Shown here: positions 11,713-24,800 of the stretch, in pieces
How the letters are laid out: every line of letters begins with the position of its first letter
How positions within the stretch are numbered: the stretch's first letter is position 1
DNA from: Sipunculus nudus
Lineage: Eukaryota; Annelida; Sipuncula; Golfingiida; Sipunculidae
Assembly (NCBI GenBank): GCA_026874595.1
Contig: CM049314.1
Span: forward strand, 67,886,300 to 67,950,299
Length of the DNA stretch: 64,000 nt
Direction of reading: 5' to 3'
Program-made: the position numbers and the translations under genes
Notes under the pieces: generated by a model
Database searches by the model: none
Seen by the model: the letters and a program-made list of their open reading frames with translations, nothing else
Told to the model about the DNA's origin: nothing

Positions 11713-13199
11713 AAAGTAATAGTAAAGCAAGCATTAATAAATGGAGGCGGTTACCTGCACCAGAAAATTAAGAAAAAAAAACCTAATCCCATAGAATTCT
11801 TCCAATAATCGAATCGCAACGGGGATATGTCTGTGTTTGTGTGTTTATCTTTAGTTCAGCAGAGAAAAAACATGTCGATAGCATTGAATAAAATAGTTAA
11901 ATGATTTGGTGTAGTCAAATGTGTAAACATTTAAATATATTTCGTTTCTACATTGCTCAGATAACCAATAGTGAATAGAATATCGTATATAGTAACCTTG
12001 ATATATTATTTAAAAAAAAATATCTTGATACACATAACGCTGTTTCCTTAAATTGTCTTAGTATTTTACGGTGATCATGCACTGTTGAGCGGAATATTTT
12101 TTTGTTTAAGCCCGTTTTCTGAAATGAAAGCGAACATTGTTTTATAAACGGGAGGTAATATATAGTAATAGCAATATAATTGAAGCTTACTTGCATTATG
12201 AATACTATTCACTCATTTTATATTTCAATAAAATATTCAACTTGATTTCAAACTCTATTTCGGGTCAAAAACAATATATACTGATGTTTTAACAAGAAAT
12301 GAATGGCCCTGATAGTGCATTTTAGTATTTCTTGTTATTGTTTTGAATATGACAGGGTACTCAGTTACCATATGTTTCAGGTTTCCTTTACGGCCGGTAA
12401 CATAGCCTTAAAATTAAAGGCCATAAACGAATGGCCCTCTGAGAACCACCCTTCCACCAGAAGTAATATCTACGGAAAACGACCTACTTTCAGTTAGGAA
12501 CTTTGTAAAAGCCGCGATCTCTCGTCCTAATTCCCACACTTTTGAATCAACATTGTTTCATTTCAATGAAACACCTTCTATTAACATTTCCTAAATTTTT
12601 TGTAATATTACTTTTGTAATTTACCTTGACACAATTCTCATCCTACGTATTTGAAGGGACTATAATACCCTCTTCACGACATGTATTGCTACGCCGCTGG
12701 TGTATTCAGAACCCGAGTGCATTGTGGGGTTTGAATGCCCATTATAGCATAGGCATATTCTTGTGAGCCAGACTTTGCGCAGTGTGCCGTATAAACCTAG
12801 TGACCATGAACTTATATTACTTATCATACGACGGACACCTCACGCCACCTCCTGCAGTCATAGACTCCAAGAGACAACAGGTCAGCGCCATAACAGATTC
12901 ATTGACCGTCACCGTAATTGACCTTAGGGGCATCATCTGGTTTTCGTTTATTCAGAACCATAAGAAGTTCACCTTTTCACACCGTACAACTCCCTTAGTG
13001 TAGATTTTATCTGCATTTTGATCATTCCGACGGCGGCTGATTAATTCACTTTCAGAAAATTTTGTCAAGGCTTATCTGTTGGTTTTAAGCTATGGCAGAT
13101 AGCGCTAGCGTTGCCCGGTGTGGGAATGTCATTTACCTATACAGGGGCGTCAATACAGGGGACATATCGGGCATGTATCCCCATGCAGACTTTTTTAGC
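11713..13199. other. unassigned AT-rich sequence
   Basis: No coding, tandem or inverted-repeat signal recognised. Short open frames only. Confidence 0.45.
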
Positions 13200-13470
13200 A
13201 GGGGGGAATGTCAATATCATCACCCCCCCCCCCCCCCCCACCGATTGAGTATAGAGAGAATAGTATTTAGATATAAATAAATGAAATATAAATATAATAA
13301 ATGGAATATTAGACTATGGTACCATTTCAAAATATTATATATCTAAACCTATTTTAGAATTAACATATATTTGAAAAAAAACCTTATTTTTGTCAACCTT
13401 ATAAAATTAATTGCTATATATTTGAAATGTTTCACACAAACAATATTGAATATATATATATATGTATTTG
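13200..13470 (+). mobile_element. poly-C/AT dispersed repeat (family P, copy 1)
   Basis: Begins with GTCAAT-ATCA followed by a C17 run (13223-13239). An AGAGAATA block and about 180 bp of AT-rich sequence follow, ending ATTTGAAATGTTTCA and a short (TA)n. The same order of blocks occurs at 62010-62410 (plus) and 62855-63095 (minus). No coding capacity and no clear terminal inverted repeat were seen, so it is an unclassified non-autonomous repeat. Confidence 0.55.
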
Positions 13471-15040
13471 GGTGTGTTTTTTATATAAAAAAAGTCGTCC
13501 CATTTACGGAAAGACTTGTAAGATATTGACACTCCCAGACATGTACCTTGATTGAAGCAGGGGCGCAATTTCCTTTTCAAGTCCACCCCCCCCCCCCGTA
13601 CGCACATTTCCTCAATATAACTAATATAACCAGGATCCATTACCTCCCCCGCAAGGAGCGGGGGGGGGGGGGCTACAATTGCATGATTCATAATGCCAAT
13701 ACCGAGGGTATTAATCAGTCTAGGGTATGTGGGAAGAGAAGTTCCTATCGTGCGTTGAGAAAATCTTTTGGAATTTTCATTGCAATTAATAGCAGTTCTG
13801 AAGCAATTTCTGTATCAAATAACAGGTAATGTTCTCGCTTCAAAAAACAAAAGTACACATTGTTGCAATAAATGTGTAAGAAAGGTGGTTATATGCCTCC
13901 TTGAAATATGAGGATCTTATTACTGGTTCTGGAACTTATTGTTATGTCCCAATAATAATAACTTATATCATTACAGGCATTTGTGTATGGAAAATGACAT
14001 TTGAATTGATAAGCAAAATGTGAGATTGATAGGCTATAACATGGTATGCCCCCCTGGCTGCCAAAAAAATGGCCCCCTCCCCTTGCCAGGTGTTCACCAA
14101 TTTATGCCCCTGGCTTCAAGGAGAGCTGTCCATTTTGTAGTTCGGACACTCAGGACTTCGTGCCAACGTATACTGACATAGCCTTTATCAAGCCCTGGGG
14201 GCTTTTTTCGGCTGATATGACTGTCTGCCACTTTACGGGATTCATTAAGCGGAAACTGATCGTATTTATGATCACAAGTTCAAACACCCGTACGTACCCC
14301 CCGGGAAATTGATGACCCCCCGAGCTACATTGGTGTCTCTCTAACAGATATTGATCACTCAGTTGCTCTACAGTACATTAATAGTTGCCCATCGACTTAA
14401 CAGATGTAAACAGGTCAGCTTGACTTTTAGAAAGATATTTGCAATGGCTTTGGCAAACGTAGGAATCGATTATACCACAATGACAAATAATTCCTGTTAA
14501 ATTACTACAAATATGTCACCGTGGGTAGAACTTTCTATTTTATGTAATTAAAGACTAACAGCTCATCTTAGATAGACATTTGACGGGATAAATAATTCAT
14601 TTTTGAACTCTGAAAAAGGAGCCATAGATTTTAGGGAATACTTGTCATATTATATATATATGTGTGTGTGTGTGTGTGTGAGTGTGTCACCGGGTGCATA
14701 CGGGCTGTCGTTTATACGGGATGTCGCGGCACAAATAATTAACCCTAAAGTGATTGAACACTTTAACACTTGTACGGAGACAGATATGCGAGAGTATGAG
14801 CGAATCACAACGTGACAACGGAAAATGGCAAAATGCACTGTTTCCCGCGTCCTCTGTCATTAATATTCACGTGACCTTGACGCCAATTAAAATAACAACA
14901 CTGGTAAGACCTACCCGCTGACTAGGTGTGTCACTCATAACAAGTACCTGACACGGTCGGTTGCGCGCAAAAACAAGGGGGTTAATAACCTGTGATATTA
15001 TAAAATAAAATACACAACGTTAGGGTCTGCCATCTCACCT

Positions 15041-15043
<3 letters not shown>
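13471..15043. other. unassigned sequence with G/C homopolymers
   Basis: Contains C13 (about 13585-13597) and a G13-14 run (about 13660-13673) that could pair with each other, plus C-rich patches near 14048-14085 and 14298-14320. These look like debris of poly-C/poly-G repeat elements. No gene recognised. Confidence 0.45.
14647..14680. repeat. (TA)n(TG)n compound microsatellite
   Basis: A TA tract passes directly into about ten TG units. Confidence 0.93.

Positions 15044-15099
<56 letters not shown>
15044..15099. repeat. (TA)n microsatellite
   Basis: About 55 bp of uninterrupted TA dinucleotides. Confidence 0.97.
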
Positions 15100-15103
<4 letters not shown>

Positions 15104-15228
15104 TATCTTGAGTGACCAGAGTGAGATATTTTCTTGTGATTATTACCAATATTAATTGACTTTTATGTTTACGCTTTTGTACAATCATGCAACTATGTTG
15201 ATGGTAAGTAGAAAAAAGTAACCGAAGG

Positions 15229-15412
15229 CGGATCCAGGATTTAGGAAAAGAAGGGATCCAAGCCAGGAGAACTAATGACCAAACCTATCAAAAGGTCCGA
15301 AATGTGATGGGGGAGGGGGTTCCAGGCCGCACAGATTGTTTGAACCCTAAAAACCCTTGCACTTTGAAAAAGTGGGGGCACGGTAGCCCTGTACCCCATC
15401 ACCCTGGATCCG
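15229..15412. mobile_element. MITE-like element with CGGATCCAGG inverted ends
   Basis: CGGATCCAGG at the left end (15229-15238) is inverted at the right end (CCTGGATCCG, 15403-15412), bounding about 184 bp of G/C-richer non-coding DNA. A related GGGATCC..GCCAGGAGA block recurs near 15253 and near 23093. I could not identify a target duplication, so the transposon superfamily stays open. Confidence 0.4.
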
Positions 15413-15650
15413 GTTCTGGTGACATTTTGTTGAAGGCCAGCTTGGCGTCTTCGGAAACTGGTGTCCACTCTCCTCATAAAGTACAAGACTAAATTTATAA
15501 TATTCAATTTTCGACTTCAATGGCCTGTAATTTGATAACAAACAAGGATAGAATGGGCACCAGGACTCTGGGACGATTTAAGAAAAATCAGATTGAAATT
15601 AAAAATCATTTTGAATGGCCTCAGCCATACATCATTCTCATTTTATTACG

Positions 15651-15694
<44 letters not shown>

Positions 15695-16021
15695 GCTTCT
15701 GAATCACCTTTAATCCCCGAAGAAACTCCCTCCCCCAGCTCAACACCAACCCTTGAGGATAAATCGAAATCCCGGTTTAGCTATCACCACTTTCATTGAT
15801 GAAAGAGAAACGATAGGGTTATGGATCCAGTGTTCCTAAACTAGAGTCCTCTTAAAAGCACTTACTAATAAAATATACAATTATAACGATGACATGCCAT
15901 GCATGCATACATAACCAAAGACACCCGGCAGACTGCGGACCGTTATCGATCGCTGCCAACCTTTAAGTACACAATCTTACATATGAGAGGAAACGGTGCG
16001 ACTTTGAAGGTCGTAATTGGT
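15413..16021. other. unassigned sequence
   Basis: Contains a (TA)n tract at 15651-15691. No gene recognised. Confidence 0.45.
15651..15691. repeat. (TA)n microsatellite
   Basis: About 40 bp of uninterrupted TA dinucleotides. Confidence 0.96.
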
Positions 16022-16412
16022 GAGCCGGGGTGGCCATGATCAGACAGGGTTGTTTAAGTATTTCGTGGTATAACGAGCCTATTATTCTGTGAAGAAGCTC
16101 TCAGAGGTTCAGTTCATATCTATTAAGCATGTCACGGCCCAGATATAAATGTTAATTCCCACTCCTGGGACCACTGAAGGCGACCGCGGCCTCATTATAT
16201 GATGTCTAACAACCTTCGAGGAGGCTCTTTATCAAGCTCCAACCACAGCCAGTTTTGGCGTGGTCAGCCATTTTGCGTCTTCAACAGACAGGCGATAGCT
16301 CTAAGGACTCAACGTGAAAATACCTCACGTATATGGTGACACGAACGGAATAGTAATTTTTCCATTTTCGATTTATTCAGCGCTCAACTACCTGGAAGGC
16401 AATTGCTACGTG
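16022..16412. repeat. local direct duplication, copy A
   Basis: This about 390-bp block is repeated in the same orientation at 16845-17240. Shared blocks in order include GGGGTGGCCATGATCAGACA, CTCTCAGAGGTTCAGTTCAT, GATGTCTAACAACCTT and CAGACAGGCGATAGCTCT. The two differ by many substitutions and small indels, so the duplication is old. Non-coding, identity unknown. Confidence 0.85.
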
Positions 16413-16665
16413 TTTATATGCTTATAAGTCTTCGCAGCGTGCGCATATGTGATATATATATTTTTTTTAAAGTAGGCTGAGCAAATCAATATACAAAACG
16501 TAACATTATATTTGTCAGGATATGCGAGGTGAATATAAAATCCTTCTTCATTGATGAAGCGGGTAGAACGCTGGATTGCCGTGCAGCCCCGTGCGAGTAC
16601 GATCCGACAGATCACCAGGTGTTTATGTATCACCTTTTTTCATACATATATACAAACACACACAC

Positions 16666-16670
<5 letters not shown>

Positions 16671-16698
<28 letters not shown>
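16671..16698. repeat. (TA)n microsatellite
   Basis: About 28 bp of TA dinucleotides, 15 bp after a short CA-rich stretch. Confidence 0.95.
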
Positions 16699-16702
<4 letters not shown>

Positions 16703-16763
16703 TCATTTCTGTGTCTGGTCAATATAGTCAAACAAGAGCGACATAATTACTGTTACATTGATA

Positions 16764-16857
16764 AAGCGTTGTTTCTTTATGAACATTTGTCATATGGGTG
16801 AACCGGGGTGAAGCGTTGTTTGTTTATGAACATTTGTCAAATGGTTGAACCGGGGTG
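16764..16857. repeat. 47-bp tandem duplication at edge of copy B
   Basis: Two adjacent 47-bp units (16764-16810 and 16811-16857) share AAGCGTTGTTT.TTTATGAACA, then TTTGTCA.ATGG.TGAACCGGGGTG, with three differences. The second unit runs directly into copy B of the larger duplication. Confidence 0.9.
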
Positions 16858-17240
16858 GCCATGATCAGACAGGGGTGCTTAGTATATTGTGGTATAACGA
16901 GCCTATTATACCGTGAACCAGCTCTCAGAGGTTCAGTTCATATCTATTGAGCATGTCACGGCCGTGGTTTAAATGTTTATCACCGCTCGTCGGGCACTCG
17001 TGGGACAGTTGAAGGTGGCCGCAGCTTTATTATACGATGTCTAACAACCTTAGAGGAGGCCCTTTATCAACCTACAACTACAGTCGGTTTCGGCATGGTC
17101 GGCCATTTTGCGTCTTCGACAGACAGGCGATAGCTCTGAGGACTTAACGTGAGAATACCTCACGTACGTTGTGACATAGCCGAAATACTAATCTGTCCGT
17201 TTATTCAGAGCGCGGCTACCTAAAAGGACTTGTGCTGCTG
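16845..17240. repeat. local direct duplication, copy B
   Basis: Partner of 16022-16412, same orientation, with start points 823 bp apart. The 432 bp between the two copies are unrelated and carry a (TA)n tract. Confidence 0.85.
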
Positions 17241-18069
17241 TGCTTTTAGTGGATGAATTTGAGAATGAAAAAAATACAATTTACAGAGTACCTATATCTG
17301 ATGTAGTGTCTACAAATGCAATACAAAAATATAGCGAATAGCAAAGCAACAAGTAAAGCAATAACAAGTGTGATAAAAGCGCAAAAGAACTAAAAAAGGA
17401 CGACAGCACTAAAACAGCATAACTTCTACACAAGGAAGACCATATTTCATATATATCCGTTCTCTGCAGTTTATATTTACTGTCCTGATAGAACAAAAGA
17501 AAAACTAGAGATCCAAAGCGAAAAGGTAACTACTGTTTTATTCCACTTATTGAAATCTGGTCAAAAATGACTTCTAATAATTGACTGTATACGATTGTAT
17601 AGGATTTTAAAAATAGTACATCACTACTTTTAACGGTCTCCTAACAAAGAATTCGAATAAAATAGATAGTTTTTCTGCATATAGTTTAGGCCATGTCATC
17701 TGTTTAAGTGTTAATTGAGAAAAGTAACACTGCAGTCCGTGTGGAATCTCTATGCACTAGTTGATGGAAAGATGTTTCTGATTTGTTTTTGCAAGAAGAC
17801 TTCTATTTTAATTGAATTTTTGCTTGGTTACCTAATTCAGACTTAAGCGTCATCGCTTTTTTCTAATTTGAAGCTTACTTGATTAAAAACAAACTTACAT
17901 AGTACGGCGGCGTATCTTCAGCTTTCATCTTCGTTTAACTCGGGCCCCACCGTTTTGCAGTGTTACATAAAGAATACTTTCTTTTGGACGAGTTTTTTCT
18001 TTAAACAATGCCTAACTTGACGACTCTAGGAAACTGATTTAATGTTTATCTAATTTGTCTTTCTGAATT

Positions 18070-18071
<2 letters not shown>
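17241..18071. other. unassigned AT-rich sequence
   Basis: No gene or repeat family recognised. Confidence 0.45.

Positions 18072-18131
<60 letters not shown>
18072..18131. repeat. (TA)n microsatellite
   Basis: About 60 bp of uninterrupted TA dinucleotides. Confidence 0.97.
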
Positions 18132-18135
<4 letters not shown>

Positions 18136-18299
18136 TAAAGGATACGTACATGGGAAGTTGGTGAGGATGAAGGCATCCGTACGATACGAATGTTATGTTA
18201 TTATTAAGCCTTCTGGATTTCAGGTTTTATATGCACGAAGTGAGGAGCAATCGAGGAGTCAGAACTTTTCTTAAAGTCATCAGAGCGAATCTCTGAGGT

Positions 18300-18400
18300 T
18301 CAACGAGATGGCACCATTGTGCCATTGAGGCACCGGCATGTTTCAAACAAGGGACCTATAGCTCCAAAGTCCAACGCCTTAACCACTAGGCTACGTCCTA
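18300..18400 (-). mobile_element. tRNA-derived SINE fragment, head type B
   Basis: On the minus strand the A box TAGCCTAGTGGTTAAGGCG (18393-18375) is followed by a B-box-like TTGTTTGAAACAT (18350-18338). The A box resembles that of the copy at 21765-21850 and differs from the type A SINEs. It is flanked directly by a (TA)n tract on its 5' side. Confidence 0.6.
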
Positions 18401-18406
18401 CCAATG

Positions 18407-18410
<4 letters not shown>

Positions 18411-18457
<47 letters not shown>
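18411..18457. repeat. (TA)n microsatellite
   Basis: About 47 bp of uninterrupted TA dinucleotides adjoining the tRNA-like SINE head. Confidence 0.96.
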
Positions 18458-18461
<4 letters not shown>

Positions 18462-19838
18462 TCGTACATGGCTATGTCTGCCAATAAATATTTCACGACT
18501 CCCCGATTGGTCTGGAATCACAGCCCTATCTGGAACGGTTTTAATTGCCTAAAACATTAAAGTTAGTACCAATGACGTAACGAGAAACGTAAGATTAGAG
18601 GATTACGTGGACGATCGTGACTCTCCTAAAAGGGTAATTTATTATTGGTCCTATGGGAGAATAACGTCAGGTAGAAGAGATAAAAACACATATAGCAAGT
18701 CAAACTACCCAAAGGTAGAAGAAAGTACCTGTACTTCTCTTTAATCAAATAATATTTATATTATAAACCTCCCCCAAACAGCAATAGGAGTTATATTCAC
18801 AGATTTTATGCTTCCAACATGTCAACAAGGAAGAAAAATGAGCGACATTATGAGAAAAGCGTCTATACAATTCCGATAGGGTCTCCCCTGAACACTAAAA
18901 GAAGCCTGATATTTTCACAGGACCGGCGTTATTTTTTTCCATTAATGTTCTTCATGTACACTCCTATCCAGTTATCGTATTAACCCCTGGTGTTTCATGG
19001 AACGGCACCGCCGGCATATCCTGGTGGACTTCTTAGCGCTACCGGAAGCAGACTATAGCGCTGGTTCCGTAAATTCCGCTTGATTCTCTCTGACGCAATC
19101 CGTTAATCATGAACTGAAATGAGATTTAACGTTTACATTGTGAATCGTACAGCAGCAGTCTCAGTTAAAAAAAAGCAAGGTTTATCTTCATTTGGCTACA
19201 TCATGGGTCCTATAAAAAATATCATTATTAATGATGAGTGGCTGACTAGTGCTCATTAAAAGCAGAACAAAAATACAGCGGAGACCTGCAGAACATTATT
19301 TTTATGGCAGTTTTCATTATCTCCATGATGTGACACTGATTAATGGATCAGTTATGTTGACCTATTACCCATCCGCGTGTAGTTCACTTTTTTTCCTTTA
19401 TGAAACACGTGATATATCTCAAGATTTATGACAATCGGAAGGGGCGCCCTGTGTAACACTCGGCATGGTTTTGAGAATTCATGAACAAGAATATAGCCAT
19501 TTCCAGATTTTGGTCACAGATAGTGGCGTGACAATTTCGAGCGCTATCATCGTCAAATATGATATAAATATACAAGTAAGAAACATAGAGTAGGAAGAAA
19601 ACAACAATCGTCGTTAGTCCATGATATGAGAAACTCTGTAAATGGCCATACTGTAGTTGGATAGACTGATGTACCTCGGTACAACTTTCACTTTATCAAC
19701 CGTTGTTCATCATACATTCATCTTTCAGACCTGGGACATTCATTGCTGAAAGACTCCATGTATCGACTTCTATCATAAAATAAGTTGTCTTCAAATTATA
19801 ATTTGACTACAGATAACACTAAAATCAGAAAACACACA

Positions 19839-19842
<4 letters not shown>
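18458..19842. other. unassigned AT-rich sequence
   Basis: No gene or repeat family recognised. Confidence 0.45.

Positions 19843-19904
<62 letters not shown>
19843..19904. repeat. (TA)n microsatellite
   Basis: About 60 bp of uninterrupted TA dinucleotides, next to the left end of a TIR element. Confidence 0.97.
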
Positions 19905-19905
<1 letters not shown>

Positions 19906-19909
<4 letters not shown>

Positions 19910-21622
19910 GTAGAACTCCTGTATATCGGTCACTATTGGGACTGGGTTAATCTGGCCTTGATACAGGAGTGGACTTGGGCATACAGTAGTTGGTCTGAAG
20001 TGAGGGAAGGTTTAAAAATATTTAACACAAAAACAATGTTTACAGTGTTTATAACAATCAATAGCATGTGTAAGTGTTTATCACTATTATGTACAAATAC
20101 AGACATGACGTATCACTGTATTTTCATTCTTCATCTCCCGTTTCCTCTTGAATAATTTTTTTTTTAACCAAAGTGTGGCAAACCATAGGTTTCTGCTAAA
20201 TTTTGGCTGCTTTCCTGCTGCATTTCTTAATCAGTTAGGGCTTAAATTTTGCCTGTAAGTGGTGATGTGACACAATCATTGGAAAACGCTGGTTTTATCC
20301 ATTATTTAATTGACAGATAAGGGGATCAGATCCGACTCGCCCGAAACAAAAACACAGGTGGAGGGTGAACCTATGCCATCGATCACACGGCGACATTGCT
20401 AAGTGTCAAACAACTCAGTCACGGTTGAGCGGTTGACCGTTATCAAGAGTACAAAGGAACTTGACACTTTACTGGCGCCCCCTACTGATGACACGGCAAT
20501 TAAAAATATCTGGTGGAACTATATTGTCATGAGGCTACATATTTTGCCGTTTGTGACTTTTGTTGTCATGAAAACGTCATCGCTTCAGGGCATCATAGAG
20601 AAAAGTAACAAGGAAGAACAATAATTGTAGGAATGCTCAGTGTATAACAGCTTGATTTAATTATTTTTTAAAAATAATACCAACTTTTTAGATAGAAATT
20701 TTCAAACAGAATATCACCAGAAGAGGAGTGCAGGAATATACCAACGGCTATCTTAAATTAATTGTCAACTGTCAGTTTTGACAGCTGCAAGAAGATGACA
20801 AAAAAAGAGCATAAATATCACCATATGATTGTAAGTGACACTGCTGATGTAATTCTGAAGAGATAATTAGTATATACCCATAGTATTTTAGTGCTGACAT
20901 TTATATTTCTTTTATATGGGCATCTTAAAAGCTGATCATATATAGTTGAAGCCAGAAGCCATTTATGTGTGGACTTGCTCCCTGTCTCACAACCACCAGC
21001 GCACCATTGGGGGATTTTCTAAACTAATAATGTCCAAAATTTTCATATTTAGGCCTAATATTATAAAATTTAACCCATTGACATACACTTTTTTGTCTTT
21101 AAATAAGACTGATAAATTCTGCATGTTTATTTAGAATATTATGAAAAATACATTGGTCAGTTTTCTAAAATATGTAACTTTTGGGTCTCCCTTAGTTATA
21201 ATATCATATAAAAACCCACCACAAGTGTCCCTTTTCAACTTCATATACTACAAAAATAAGCACATTGACCCCCAAATTTTATTTCATAATTGAACAAAGT
21301 ATGCCTTGTAGATACCATATGCAAAATATCTAAGAAATTCCATTGGTAGTTTAAAGTGTCATGTTCCCCCTAAACAAACAGGAAGGAACATGTGAAGTCA
21401 GCGGTGGACGCTCGATTTGGCCACTAACCGTAATTGCAGCGCTTAATTACTGGCCCGTGGAAACGGGGAGGGGGGGGACCTGGCCGTAATACGGAATGGA
21501 GGAGTGGCCGCAATTGAGGATCAAACAAATATGAATATATCGGTTGTAAATTCGGGACTGGAAAATCTGACCATTGTAGAAGCCGTTATTGAGGGGTGAC
21601 CATAAGGAGAGGTTCTACTGTG
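19906..21622. mobile_element. DNA-transposon-like element, terminal inverted repeats
   Basis: The left end reads ACAGTAGAACTCCTGTATAT and the inverted right end ACAGTAGAACCTCTCCTTAT, each followed by GGTCA within 10 bases. The interior (about 1.7 kb) has only short open frames (19958-20155, 20403-20624) without a transposase motif, so it would be non-autonomous. The CAGTAGAACC-type ends resemble pogo/Tigger-like elements. The left flank has TA before CAG, but the right flank reads TG, so the TA target duplication is not confirmed. Confidence 0.45.
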
Positions 21623-21764
21623 TAGTGTAGGAAAAGTCAAAAGAGTAAAAGTGACGCCTAGACAGACTACCTTATTTTTTATCGCACGTGCTTTCGAAGC
21701 GCACAGGCACCGTCAGGTAGGACTGTCATAAATATATACAGAATAACTAGAATACACTGAAAGG

Positions 21765-21850
21765 TTGGTTCATCGCCGACGGGAATCGAACCAATGATCT
21801 TCCGATTTCCGGTCGGCTGCTTTAACCACTAAGCTACAACAAATCCCGGA
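21765..21850 (-). mobile_element. tRNA-derived SINE head, type B
   Basis: On the minus strand the A box TAGCTTAGTGGTTAAAGC (21836-21819) and a canonical B box GGTTCGATTCCC (21792-21781) are present. A CCGA/TCGG anticodon-like stem lies between them. The acceptor and T stems do not pair well, which argues against a working tRNA. A pyrimidine-rich CT tract (21885-21912) lies on its 5' side. Confidence 0.6.
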
Positions 21851-21859
21851 CCTCTCTGT

Positions 21860-24800
21860 TTTGGCACAATGTTATAGGAACCAGCTCTCTCTCTCTCCGT
21901 CTCTCTCTCTCTTTATTTATCTATCTGTATATCTACATATATATTTATATATACATTATATATATATATATTAATATCTTCATATATCTAAAACAATATA
22001 TCATCAATTCCTTTATATATCACGTTGTAAAATATGTTTGCACGAATGTCTTGAAATAACACAATATATTGTATTAGCATTATGGGAAGTGGACGAACCA
22101 GTTGGTTAATTTCCTACATTGTTGGGAACATTTATACCAACTCTACATATTGACACCCAACGTCAATGCAGAAATCACGCACCCTTATTAATCCCATCCC
22201 CCTTGTATCGCTGTTCAAATTTTACAGGAGTTAACAATTTGATCCGAGAGATCACTCCATAACAATAATGTTCTGGGAGGTTAACAATTTTCGTTTGAAG
22301 GAACTTGTCCCACGGCAATTGCTTTGTAGTAGCTATTAATATACATATATTTTCTGCTCTGCCTATTAGGGTTTAACCTCAGTAGCACCTGATCAACTCC
22401 CTTCGGTTAAAAATTGATTCTCTTGGCATATCTGTCATTTTGACTGCCGTCTTACGGATAATTCCAGAACTAATTCAGACCCATTTGAAATTTCGAACAG
22501 TTCCCGCTGATATCTGAATGTGAGTGGTTAGATATTCCGACTTTTCAAAAATATTTATTTAAGTACAAACATAGATAAAGCTTACATTAAGTTCTAATTT
22601 TGAAAACGTACCCGTTCATTATTGTGGCAGATGCGAGCATCTTTCTTTATGTTACCTTAAGCAACACTGTCGCCACCTATCGGCAGCTTCTGAAATTAAT
22701 GTTGATGGCCTGAAATGCATTCATACTGACGTGGTTTCAGAGCGACCGCGAATAGCGCGAATTGGAAGCCACCGCGAATAAGAAGACAGCCACAGTAAGC
22801 TAATACTTAAATTCTTGGATTACCTGGAAGTATTATTCATTGTCTTTACTTGCCGAAACAATATATACGAACTTATACCAACTGTAAGCAAATATACAAA
22901 AAAAAGATGAAAAATGCGTGGTTTGATTGAAATGGTGTATATAAAGTATTTGTCAACAATACAGCTTAATATTCCTGATTAATAATACATGGAATTAAAT
23001 ATTCCAAGCGTTTTAGGCAAGAATAAAATTAGCCGGAATTTCTTTTTAAGATTAACATCTATTAACAGGTGGATGTGTTTAACACGAGAGCGGGGATCCG
23101 GGCCAGGAGATTGGTGGGGGGATGAAGGGCGCTCTTATTGCTTAATATTCAAGTTACTTATATTATTGAATCTGATTTATTTCTAATCCTCGTACATATA
23201 TATGGACTGTGGGTAATTTCTTTTAGAAAAGGTCTTATGACGCCTCTTAGATGGATGGATGAATGGGCTGATTTATCTGCAAGCTGATAGTGAACACGAT
23301 ACATGCCTGAGGTGTTTGGCAAAACTCTGCTCGTCTTCCATGCCGCCAGATGTCCTTGTTGAATGTGGTTTATAAAAAAAAAAGGTTCAATAAATTATTG
23401 TTGATTAATAGTCAGCAGAAATTGGCATAGACGCCTTTAACCAGCTGACTTGCGTCACGGCTTTCCTTTGCTTTGTGCTCTGGAACCTATTCTGACGGAG
23501 TCTTCGGCTATACTTCAGGTATTTTTGTGTAGTTAATCCTTTAACAATAGATATTGTGATTCATGTGCCTTTAATTTAATCCTTATACTAAATGCCTTAA
23601 TGAAACTTTACTGGCTTTGTTCTTGCAGTCATAAAACAGATAAACGTCCACCAAATCCATTCCCCGGGTGGTCACGTTTGTTGATCCGTATTACAAATAA
23701 GGCTCTTTAATTCTATGCTGACATTTTGAAGAGGCAGCTGGCTTATTTTTTGTGATATGATATCAGTGGAATATTTACCAACCACAAAACATTGAACGCT
23801 GTTATATCAAATGAAATATTATTAAGCACTCGAAATTGTGTGAACAACATCAGGCATGGATACAACAGTTCTTGATTCGTTCAGCTTTATAAATAGACAT
23901 TTTCACAGCTTTCATAAACGGTGATTACCCACTAACGTACTATAACATCGGCAGTATCTGCTTCTTCTGTCATCATTTCAGTGGCAGTTATTTTACATAA
24001 TTTTTTTTTTCTTTACAAAAGAAGTCCTAAAATGTATTATTTTACATAAGAGTCTTGATATATTTGATGTAATTGTCAAGAATAACTACCTTGATCTGTA
24101 ACAGATGGTACAAAACATCATGTGTTTCCCTTTATAATAAACAGCAGCAAACCTTTCAGAAGAAATGTCCTAAGGAAGTCCATCAATCCCAGTTACCTTA
24201 TTATCACAACAATCTCGTTTCAAAGAAAGTTCAAACACACCGTAATGAGTGAAAAATGACACTCATAACAAGTAAAAATTGATGGCCAAATACCGCCGCA
24301 AGGGTTTTTCAACATGTTTGATGAATATACTGTTGTTAGGGATTTAAAACGAAAACATGACTGCACATGCTAAATCACAGATCTGATCATAGACTTAGTG
24401 TTAGTGTATGTTTTGAATTATATTTTTCTATTCTTTTTTTTTATCAAATCATCAATGACAACACCCTTAATAGTAGATTTCTGTAATCTGCCCGATGCTC
24501 CTAAACCGTGTTTGCATATTCGCGGGTTCATTCATGCATAAATGATTATACATTTGTGAATATTCCTTGATGACCTTGATCATGAGTTCCAATCATGTGC
24601 CAGATCAACACCGAATTTAATCGATTCTTCATTGCCTCGAAATGCCCTGATAATTTCATAAGATTCCGTTCATGATACAAGAGTTATGTTGTGAACAAAC
24701 ACACAGACGCTAACAACACAAACACATGGGGACGGGGGATACATACGCATACATATGTATATTATAGAGCAAAACAAAGCTGAAATAAAGAATAACTTGA

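Noticed and set aside
14046-14312. 88-codon proline-rich frame
   Set aside because: Prolines come from C-runs of degenerate repeats. No start context or domain supports it.
16560-16625. tRNA-like stretch (GGGTAGAACGCTGGA, later CGAGTACGATCC)
   Set aside because: Box A and B matches are poor and no stem-loop set can be drawn.
21765-21850. Functional tRNA gene on the minus strand
   Set aside because: A and B boxes are good, but acceptor and T stems do not pair. It fits a SINE head better.
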